From Jannaschia sp. GRR-S6-38 (GTDB lineage Bacteria > Pseudomonadota > Alphaproteobacteria > Rhodobacterales > Rhodobacteraceae), in the NCBI RefSeq assembly GCF_029853695.1, contig NZ_CP122537.1:1550001-1614000 (forward strand): a stretch of 64,000 nucleotides of DNA, given 5' to 3'. Below are positions 58,530 to 64,000 of this stretch, one piece after another (position 1 is the first letter of the stretch; each line of letters opens with the position of its first letter). The translations under genes were made by a program, and so were the position numbers. The notes beneath the pieces are model-generated. The model saw nothing but the letters and a program-made list of their open reading frames with translations. It was not told the DNA's origin and made no database searches.

Positions 58530-59633
58530 TCAGATGTCGCTCTCGGCCAGCTCCGGCCAGTCGGCGATCATGTTGAGACCCTGCATCGGCTTGTAATAGC
58601 CCTTGTGGCAGGTCTTGCAGGCCGCCTTCGGCGCATCCGCATAGACCGGTCCCAGCCGTTCAGGGGGATAGACCGGACCCAGCGGCTCGAGGAAGATGTT
58701 GTTCATCTCCTGCACCATCAGGATCGCCAGCGAGGCCGTGGCCCATTGCGGCGTGTATTGCGCCGGATCGTAGAAGGCCCGCGAATTGTGGCAAAACACG
58801 CAGTTCACCCCGAGCGAATTCGCGAAGTAGTTCATCAGCGAATAGGTCCGCTCGGTGTCCTGCCAGGTCGGCACGTCCGGGTCCGAGGGCACGCCGGCCA
58901 CGCGGCTCTCGAGGTCGTGCACGGTGATCCGGTTGTCCTCGTAGAGGTAGCGATAGAGCGCGTCCGACGGCAGCGAGGTGAACTGCGACTGCACGGTGGC
59001 GCGGTTCTGCACCCCGGCCCAGCCTTCCATCGACTCGACCACCGGGTCGATGCGGAACCAGATCTCGGAGGGGACCGGCTGGCCGCGGTGGCAGCTGTAG
59101 CAATTCACCCCGACCTCCTGGTTCGCGTTCACATGCGCGTACCACTCGTCATTGATGTATTGCGTCATCTGGATCATGCGCCGCGAGACGACCTTGGTGT
59201 AGTTCGCGTCCGAGGCGTGGTTGATCTCGCCGTCGGGGCCCTCGACATGGCAGTAGATGCAGCCCTCCTCGGGCGCGACCCACAGCGTGATCGCGGTCAT
59301 CAGGCGCAGGAAGTTGCCTTCGCTGACCTCGCCCAGGACCTGCAGGTTCTCGTAGACCTCGCCGGCCAGCGGCTCGCCCGGCTCCGCCTCGTAGGGCGGC
59401 TCCGTGTAGTAGTCCGCGATCGTCGGATCGGGTTCCGTCCCGACGAAGCTGACGACATGCATGCCCGTGCCGCGGGGGCCGGTCTGGGTCGTCTCGTCGT
59501 AGAAGGGCGACCCCCAGGAAGCGACCATCGCCGCCACGAAGAGCGCGCCGCCCACGGTCCCCACCAGAATGGCGGGGCCGAAGACGTTGGTCGGGTTCTT
59601 GGCGTTCCAGTCGTCAAACCATTTCGGAAACAT
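58530..59633 (-). CDS. pufC: Reaction-centre tetraheme cytochrome c subunit
   Basis: 367 residues. Four heme-binding motifs are seen: EGCIYCHVEG, GVNCYSCHRG, GVNCVFCHNS and AACKTCHKGYY, the full set for PufC. The N-terminus (FPKWFDDWNAKNPTNVFGPA followed by a hydrophobic helix) has no lipobox cysteine, so the protein is probably anchored by an uncleaved helix. PufC re-reduces the special pair on the periplasmic side and accepts electrons from the soluble cytochrome c or another carrier. The ATG overlaps the pufM stop (ATGA). No pufX is present. Confidence 0.97.
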   Translation of the reverse strand: MFPKWFDDWNAKNPTNVFGPAILVGTVGGALFVAAMVASWGSPFYDETTQTGPRGTGMHVVSFVGTEPDPTIADYYTEPPYEAEPGEPLAGEVYENLQVLGEVSEGNFLRLMTAITLWVAPEEGCIYCHVEGPDGEINHASDANYTKVVSRRMIQMTQYINDEWYAHVNANQEVGVNCYSCHRGQPVPSEIWFRIDPVVESMEGWAGVQNRATVQSQFTSLPSDALYRYLYEDNRITVHDLESRVAGVPSDPDVPTWQDTERTYSLMNYFANSLGVNCVFCHNSRAFYDPAQYTPQWATASLAILMVQEMNNIFLEPLGPVYPPERLGPVYADAPKAACKTCHKGYYKPMQGLNMIADWPELAESDI

Positions 59634-60610
59634 CACTGACCCTCCGGGACGTAGAACTCGTAGCCGTAAGGCTCGAGGTAGGTGGGGGCAAAGTTGTGCT
59701 CCTGCGCCCAGATGAACCAGTTATCGACGACCGTGCCGGTGAGCAGGATGCCGATGCCGCCGGTGATCGGGGTCAGGACCGCGAACCACCATGCCCAGCG
59801 GTGGATGCCTTCCATCGTGGCGTTGAAGCCCATGGTCCAGCGCCAGAAGAGCGAGGCCCGCTCGGTCGCGGTGCCGCGGTCGTAGATCTGCTCCAGCTCG
59901 CGGTCGCCGCCGTAGCGGGTGACCGCCAGGATCGTGCCGCCATGCATCGCGAAGAGCAGCACCGAGCCGTAGAGGAACACGATGCTCAGGCAGTGGAACG
60001 GGTTGTAGTAGAGATTGCCGTAGCGGATCGAGAAGGCCGTGGTCCAATCCAGATGCGGGAAGATGCCGTAGGGCACCATCTCGGACCAGGATCCCATCAG
60101 GACGGGACGGAACAGGCCCAGCACCAGGAACAGCCAGATCGCGGCCCCGAAGGCCCAGGCGACGTGCTTGCCCATCTTGTGCTGCTTGGCGAGGCTGTAG
60201 CTGCGCAGCCACCAGGAGATGACCGAGACCAGCAGCAGGAAGCTCGCGATCATGTACCAGCCGCCGTCATGCAGGGGCGGCATGCTCAGCCCGTGGACGG
60301 GGCTCGGCGGATCCAGCGAGAGCCAGAACAGCTGCCGGATGAATTCCGGGATCGACCAGCCGACCTGGCTCAGCATGTTGAAGCCGATGATGTTGAACCA
60401 CAGCGTGCCGGTCGCGAGGCTGATGATGCCGTAATAGCCCAGGTAGATCGGGCCGAGCTGCGCGTTGCCCAGAAGGCCGATCAGCGTGCTGAAGGAGGCG
60501 CCGCGCGTGCGTTCGCGCGACATCTCGTGTTCGTTGTCCATCCCCATCTCGGGTGCGCCCTGCACCTGAACCTGGGTGAAGATATTCTGATATTCGGGCC
60601 ACCAGCTCAT
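59633..60610 (-). CDS. pufM: Photosynthetic reaction centre M subunit
   Basis: 325 residues with five membrane helices. It reads [17 protein letters not shown] [79 protein letters not shown] (His ligand of bacteriochlorophyll) and [20 protein letters not shown]. With PufL it binds the special pair, accessory pigments, pheophytins and quinones. It follows pufL by one nucleotide. Confidence 0.98.
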   Translation of the reverse strand: MSWWPEYQNIFTQVQVQGAPEMGMDNEHEMSRERTRGASFSTLIGLLGNAQLGPIYLGYYGIISLATGTLWFNIIGFNMLSQVGWSIPEFIRQLFWLSLDPPSPVHGLSMPPLHDGGWYMIASFLLLVSVISWWLRSYSLAKQHKMGKHVAWAFGAAIWLFLVLGLFRPVLMGSWSEMVPYGIFPHLDWTTAFSIRYGNLYYNPFHCLSIVFLYGSVLLFAMHGGTILAVTRYGGDRELEQIYDRGTATERASLFWRWTMGFNATMEGIHRWAWWFAVLTPITGGIGILLTGTVVDNWFIWAQEHNFAPTYLEPYGYEFYVPEGQ

Positions 60611-60611
60611 G

Positions 60612-61451
60612 TCACATGCCTCCCTGACCGGGCCAGATCGGCAGCGTCAGCCACCAGTTCCACCATTCCGGCCAGCCCTTGGTCCAGATGGGTCCCGAGA
60701 TGATGATGCAGACCGCCGACCAGAAGCCGGCATTGATCGCCAGCAGGAAGCCGAGGCGGTGGATGCCCAGCGTGCCGATCGAGTAGCCGATGAAGTCGCG
60801 GAAGAACGTGTCCTCGTGATCCGGCGACTTGGCCTCCTCGCCCTTCTCGGGATTGGCGGCCGACAGGATCAGCGCGCCGTGGAGCGCGAGCGCCAGCGTG
60901 GTGGTGAAGAACAGCGTCACCGCCAGCATATGCGCCGGATTGTAGTGGAAGTGCAGATAGGCGTAGCCGGTGTTCGACACCCAGTCGAGATGGCTGAAGA
61001 TGCCGTAGGGAAAGGCGTGACCCCAGGCGCCCATCAGCATCGGCCGGAAGACGTTCAGCGTGGCGAAGGCGAAGATCGCCGCGCCGAAGGCGAAGGGCAC
61101 GTGGTAGCCCATGCCGAGCTTGCGGCAGATCTCGACCTCGCGCAGGGCCCAGCCGATGAAGGCGCCCAGCGCGCAGATGGTGATGATCTGCCAGAGCCCA
61201 CCGTCGCGCAGCGGCGCCATGCCGAGGCCGACCGACAGGTCCGGCGGTGCGATCGAGATGATCCAGGGGTTGTAGGTCCCCTGCCACATCGCGCCGATGA
61301 AGATCAGAAGTGTTCCGAGGATCGCGAAGAACATCCCGACGACGCCGAAGAAGCCGACATAGAACGGCCCCACCCAGAAGTCGAAGAGATCGCCCCCGAT
61401 CAGCGTCCCGCCACGGACGCGGTATTTTCTTTCGAAGCTGAGCAGTGCCAT
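60612..61451 (-). CDS. pufL: Photosynthetic reaction centre L subunit
   Basis: 279 residues with five membrane helices. It begins [20 protein letters not shown] and has [60 protein letters not shown] (bacteriochlorophyll-ligating histidine) and [20 protein letters not shown]. It is separated from pufA by 98 nt that hold two stem-loops. Confidence 0.98.
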   Translation of the reverse strand: MALLSFERKYRVRGGTLIGGDLFDFWVGPFYVGFFGVVGMFFAILGTLLIFIGAMWQGTYNPWIISIAPPDLSVGLGMAPLRDGGLWQIITICALGAFIGWALREVEICRKLGMGYHVPFAFGAAIFAFATLNVFRPMLMGAWGHAFPYGIFSHLDWVSNTGYAYLHFHYNPAHMLAVTLFFTTTLALALHGALILSAANPEKGEEAKSPDHEDTFFRDFIGYSIGTLGIHRLGFLLAINAGFWSAVCIIISGPIWTKGWPEWWNWWLTLPIWPGQGGM

Positions 61452-61473
61452 GGGGCAGCCTCCGCGGGTTCAT

Positions 61474-61491
61474 GGCGGGTTCGGGCCCGCC
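61474..61491 (-). other. Intercistronic hairpin before pufL
   Basis: On the minus strand GGCGGG-CCCGAA-CCCGCC forms a 6-bp stem 23 nt upstream of the pufL start. Together with the hairpin at 61511-61537 it fits the intercistronic stem-loops that protect the pufBA segment from 3'-to-5' decay in Rhodobacter. Confidence 0.65.
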
Positions 61492-61510
61492 GGATTGTCT
61501 GGGGGTTGGC

Positions 61511-61537
61511 GTGGGCGAGCCGTCCTGGCCCGCCCAC
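61511..61537 (-). other. Intercistronic hairpin just after pufA
   Basis: GTGGGCG and CGCCCAC form a perfect 7-bp stem, which can be extended by flanking GGC/GCC, 13 nt after the pufA stop. It lacks a following U-run, so it is a processing or stability element rather than a terminator; transcription must pass it to reach pufLMC. Confidence 0.7.
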
Positions 61538-61549
61538 CGCCGGGTCAGG

Positions 61550-61714
61550 TCACTCGGCCATTCTCGCGGCCTGGCTCAGCTCGAACCAGTTATAGCCATC
61601 GTAGGACAGCAGAACGAGATGGATCATCACCGCCAGCAGGAACAGGAAGACGCCCTGCGCGACGAAGACGCGACGGGGGTCGAAGACCAGCCAGATCTTG
61701 TAGAACTTGCTCAT
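61550..61714 (-). CDS. pufA: Light-harvesting 1 alpha polypeptide
   Basis: 54 residues, the normal length. It reads [20 protein letters not shown] at the N-terminus, then one membrane helix ([17 protein letters not shown]) with H32 as the bacteriochlorophyll ligand, ending [17 protein letters not shown]. It lies three nucleotides after pufB. The LH1 alpha chain makes the inner ring around the reaction centre. The ribosome-binding site (GGAGGG, read in the minus direction) sits in the gap after pufB. Confidence 0.95.
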   Translation of the reverse strand: MSKFYKIWLVFDPRRVFVAQGVFLFLLAVMIHLVLLSYDGYNWFELSQAARMAE

Positions 61715-61717
61715 CAA

Positions 61718-61879
61718 TTACCCTCCGAAGCTGAACCACGGGAACACGATATACGTGAGTATGTGAGCGACGACGGCCACGGCCGTGAAAAGCCAGAGCC
61801 CGCTCAAATACACCGCATGCAGTTCCTGGGCCTGCTCGTCAGTGAGACCTGTGAAGGACAGGTCGGTTCTGTCAGCCAT
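61718..61879 (-). CDS. pufB: Light-harvesting 1 beta polypeptide
   Basis: 53 residues from ATG 61879: [20 protein letters not shown], then [20 protein letters not shown] and [14 protein letters not shown]39 in VAHILTY is the bacteriochlorophyll ligand and H21 the conserved second histidine of LH1 beta chains. A ribosome-binding site AAGGGAG lies upstream with about 9-nt spacing. The frame continues ten codons further upstream, but those residues are not family-like. The 210-nt gap to pufQ is rich in stem-loops. Confidence 0.95.
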   Translation of the reverse strand: MADRTDLSFTGLTDEQAQELHAVYLSGLWLFTAVAVVAHILTYIVFPWFSFGG

Positions 61880-61925
61880 TGGAAAAACTCCCTTGAACTG
61901 ACGCCGCACACCCTGCGGCCGGGCC

Positions 61926-62050
61926 CCGGTGCCGCCTCATTGCGACACCGGCCGTCCACCCCCCTGGCGGGGGATGAAAGCCTGGCTCCGTTCCGCCCGG
62001 CCACGGGAGAGGGAGCCCAATTGACCCCCGGCGTGTCTGACGTGCCGGGG
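61926..62050 (-). other. Chain of stem-loops between pufQ and pufB
   Basis: Three hairpins lie in the pufQ-pufB gap: CCGGTG/CACCGG (61926-61951), CCCCC/GGGGG (61960-61973) and CCCCGGC/GCCGGGG (62026-62050). A fourth, GGCTCC/GGAGCC, at 61984-62017, is possible. In Rhodobacter puf mRNA, structures here define the 5' end of the stable pufBA transcript after processing. Confidence 0.6.
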
Positions 62051-62089
62051 TATTCGTTGGCCGCCGCCCGCAGGCGGCGCCGCCTCCGC

Positions 62090-62310
62090 TCAGATCGAGC
62101 AGATGGTCGTCGTCACGTCCTTCGCGCGGGTCCAGGCATCGGTCAGGATGCCCGGCCGCGGGGTCGCGTCGGATGTCAGCACCGCCCCCGCCGCGCGCAG
62201 CGCCGCCAAGGGCAGCGACAGCGCGAGCACGGGGACGAAATACATCCAGTACTCCCAGCCCGGTTCCTTGCGGTGGCGGGTCAGGGGGGGTTCGAGGTCA
62301 TGTCAGACAT
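62090..62310 (-). pseudogene. pufQ: pufQ with a one-base frameshift in a seven-C run
   Basis: A start ATG at 62310 overlaps the bchZ stop (ATGTCTGA), as usual for pufQ, and reads MSDMTSNPP, then meets TGA at 62283-62281 after C7 (plus strand G7, 62284-62290). With one extra C the frame continues LTRHRKEPGWEYWMYFVPVL, then SLPLAALRAAGAVLTSDATP and a C-terminus ending KDVTTTICSI at stop 62090, giving 73 residues with the single helix of PufQ, a factor needed for bacteriochlorophyll delivery and puf assembly. A shorter start is ATG 62245. It may be a real mutation, slippage or an assembly error. Confidence 0.85.
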
Positions 62311-63781
62311 TGGCGTCCTCCTTCGTCTCGGGTGAACGGGGTGCGAGGCGCGCGATCGTGTCGGCATCGACACGGGCGGCGCCCGCCTTCAGGGCCGCGG
62401 CCTCGGCGCGATCGCGCAGCGACTTGGCGGCCGAGATGCGGGTCAGAACGGGGAAGTCGGAGACGATGCGGTCCAGCAGGGCCTGCGCCTCCGGCTCCCA
62501 GGGGAAGTCGCGGCGCAGCTGGCTGGGCGTCGCCTCCGCGGCATCCATCTCGGAGGCCAGCGGCAGGATGTGGAACAGCGCGTCGAACAGCCCGTTGCAG
62601 ATCTCCTGCAGCAGGTAGGTCGCGCCGGCATAGCCCATGAAGGGCGTCCCCGTGGCGCGCCGGATCGCGGCGCCGGGAAAGCCCGCGGGGATGAAGGCGG
62701 GCTTCGGGCCGAACCCGGCGCCGGCCTCGGCCATGTACATCTTCTCGTTGATCGATCCCATGACGATCAGCGGCCGCTTGGTGGCGATCAGCTCGCGCAC
62801 GGCGTCGTTGTCGGTCTTCTGGCCTTGCAGCCGCGGCACCGCGAAGGCGCAGGGCAGGCCGAGGTCGTCTTCCAGGAACAGCCGGATGCCGCGGGTATAG
62901 GTCTCGTTCGAGACGATTCCGAAGCTCGCCGTGGCGAAGAAATCCTGCGTGACCGAGCGCCACAGGTCCCAGACCGGCTTCAGCGTGGAATGCTTCTCGG
63001 TCGCGATGAAGGGCTCGGGGTCCAGCCCCGTCAGCTCGCCCAGCTTGCGCAGGAAGGCGGTGGTGCTCTCGACCCCGATCGGGGCCTGCAGATAGGGCTT
63101 CTCCAGAACCTCGGCCAGGCCGCGCCCGAATTCGCGATACATGCAGATATTGACGTCGGCATTCACCAGGTCGCGCATCTCGGCAAGATGGGCGCCGAGC
63201 GGCATGACCATGTTGACCTCGGCGCCGATGCCTTCGACGAGGCGGCGGATCTCGGCCAGGTCGGAGGGCATGTTGAACGTGCCGTACATCGGCCCGAGGA
63301 TGTTGACCCGCGGCGCCGATCCCTCGGGGCGGGCCTTTTCCTTGGGCATCCGGCCCTTGGTCATCCCGAACTCGGTGAAGATCCAGGTCATGGCGCGGTC
63401 GGCGGCCTGCCACTGGTCCTCGTCGATGGTGCGCGGCAGGAAGCGCTGGATATTGGTGCCTTCGGGGGTGACGCCGCCGCCGATCATCTCGGCGATCGAG
63501 CCGGTCACGACGACCGCGGGCAGGGCCGGGTCGAGCGTGCCCCAGGCGCGCTTCATCGCGCCCTCGGTCCCGTCGCGGCCCAGCTCTTCCTCGCCCAGGC
63601 CCGTCGTCACGATCGGAAGCTCGTGCGGCGGCAGCGCGTCGGTGTAGTGCAGCACGCTGGTGACCGGCAGGTTCTCGCAGCCCACGGGGCCGTCGATGAC
63701 GACCTGCAGGCCCTTCACGGCACAAAAGGCGTAAACCGCCCCCCAGTAGCCGCCCGCGCGATCATGGTCCTGGACCAGCAT
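62303..63781 (-). CDS. bchZ: Chlorophyllide a reductase subunit Z
   Basis: 492 residues, a nitrogenase-like catalytic subunit that with BchY and BchX reduces ring B of chlorophyllide a. It begins [20 protein letters not shown], has [20 protein letters not shown] (cluster-binding cysteine), [20 protein letters not shown] and, near the end, [20 protein letters not shown], the conserved C-terminal domain. It starts one base before the bchY stop region and its stop overlaps pufQ. The oxygen-sensitive enzyme sits at the head of the puf operon, as in other purple bacteria. Confidence 0.97.
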   Translation of the reverse strand: MLVQDHDRAGGYWGAVYAFCAVKGLQVVIDGPVGCENLPVTSVLHYTDALPPHELPIVTTGLGEEELGRDGTEGAMKRAWGTLDPALPAVVVTGSIAEMIGGGVTPEGTNIQRFLPRTIDEDQWQAADRAMTWIFTEFGMTKGRMPKEKARPEGSAPRVNILGPMYGTFNMPSDLAEIRRLVEGIGAEVNMVMPLGAHLAEMRDLVNADVNICMYREFGRGLAEVLEKPYLQAPIGVESTTAFLRKLGELTGLDPEPFIATEKHSTLKPVWDLWRSVTQDFFATASFGIVSNETYTRGIRLFLEDDLGLPCAFAVPRLQGQKTDNDAVRELIATKRPLIVMGSINEKMYMAEAGAGFGPKPAFIPAGFPGAAIRRATGTPFMGYAGATYLLQEICNGLFDALFHILPLASEMDAAEATPSQLRRDFPWEPEAQALLDRIVSDFPVLTRISAAKSLRDRAEAAALKAGAARVDADTIARLAPRSPETKEDANV

Positions 63782-64000
63782 CTAGATCATCTGCGCGGCT
63801 TTGTCGGCCCGCGCCTTCTTGTCGAGTTTCTTCTGATGCGCGGCGCGGAAATCGGGGCGCAGGTTCGGATCGCCCTCCCAGACGCCCGCGGTATCGCCAT
63901 GGCCCACGCCTTCGAAGAAGCCGCGCATCCGCGCCATGCGGTCCTTGTTGCCCATCGCCGCGTTGACGACCTGCTGCAGCGACCCGGCCCCAGCCGGCCC
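63782..64000 (-). CDS. bchY: Chlorophyllide a reductase subunit Y (partial, 5' end beyond the window)
   Basis: Only the last 72 codons are inside the window. They read AGSLQQVVNAAMGNKDRMAR, then MRGFFEGVGHGDTAGVWEGD and RPDFRAAHQKKLDKKARADK, ending AAQMI with the TAG at 63784-63782. This is the BchY C-terminus. The stop lies at the bchZ start with a one-base gap (TAGATG). bchX and bchC are expected further right. Confidence 0.9.
   Translation of the reverse strand, partial: GPAGAGSLQQVVNAAMGNKDRMARMRGFFEGVGHGDTAGVWEGDPNLRPDFRAAHQKKLDKKARADKAAQMI

Noticed and set aside
58410..58530. pufX between pufM/pufC and idi
   Set aside because: No reading frame with a membrane helix is found there; PufC is present instead, as expected in this group.

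Overview
The window is high-GC, gene-dense DNA from an aerobic anoxygenic phototroph of the Rhodobacterales (Roseobacter group). The diagnosis rests on a near-contiguous photosynthesis gene cluster (PGC, about 28.2 kb to the right edge). It has the order tspO-crtB-crtI / crtA-bchI-bchD-bchO / cyt c-pseudoazurin-hemA-puhE-acsF-orf98-puhCBA-lhaA-bchMLHBNF / ppaA-ppsR-bchG-bch2-bchP-idi / pufC-pufM-pufL-pufA-pufB-pufQ-bchZ-bchY. The presence of PpsR and PpaA, a tetraheme PufC instead of PufX, the oxygen-dependent cyclase AcsF and spheroidene monooxygenase CrtA all fit that group.

Left part (1-10.8 kb): a partial fumarylacetoacetate-hydrolase-family gene, then a surface-polysaccharide module. This holds a two-domain glycosyltransferase, a KpsM/KpsE/KpsT-type ABC exporter, a sulfotransferase-like protein, a 978-residue RTX protein and a second glycosyltransferase, and it ends at a tRNA-Pro(CGG). 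Middle part (10.9-28.2 kb): housekeeping genes. These are an EamA transporter, leuB and leuD with two genes between them, a divergent DUF4198/HupE-UreJ pair, topoisomerase IB, adenine deaminase overlapping AMP nucleosidase, an HU protein with a clear terminator, a frame-broken EamA transporter, chorismate synthase, and a TPP riboswitch ahead of thiBPQ.

Right part (28.2-64 kb): the PGC. Carotenoid (crtB, crtI, crtA), Mg-chelatase (bchI, bchD, bchH), methyltransferase (bchM), oxidative cyclase (acsF), dark protochlorophyllide reductase (bchL, bchN, bchB), vinyl hydratase (bchF), chlorophyllide reductase (bchY, bchZ), bacteriochlorophyll synthase and reductase (bchG, bchP), the reaction centre and LH1 (puhA, pufLMC, pufBA) and assembly factors (lhaA, bch2, puhB, puhC, puhE) work together to build the RC-LH1 complex. 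hemA and idi feed tetrapyrrole and isoprenoid precursors. Four perfect TGT-N12-ACA palindromes (PpsR operators) lie at crtI/crtA, at bchF/ppaA (two) and inside the first codons of bchG.

Most notable points: pufQ is broken by one base in a run of seven C; an EamA transporter gene is also broken by one base; the RTX protein has a strict higher-order lattice in which tryptophan-marked nonapeptides alternate at 6 and 8 repeats; a PpsR operator lies within bchG coding sequence; crtA has its best ribosome-binding site placed for an ATT start; a pseudoazurin gene sits inside the PGC; three convergent gene pairs share one CTAG as both stop codons. I found no transposase, integrase, CRISPR array or rRNA gene.
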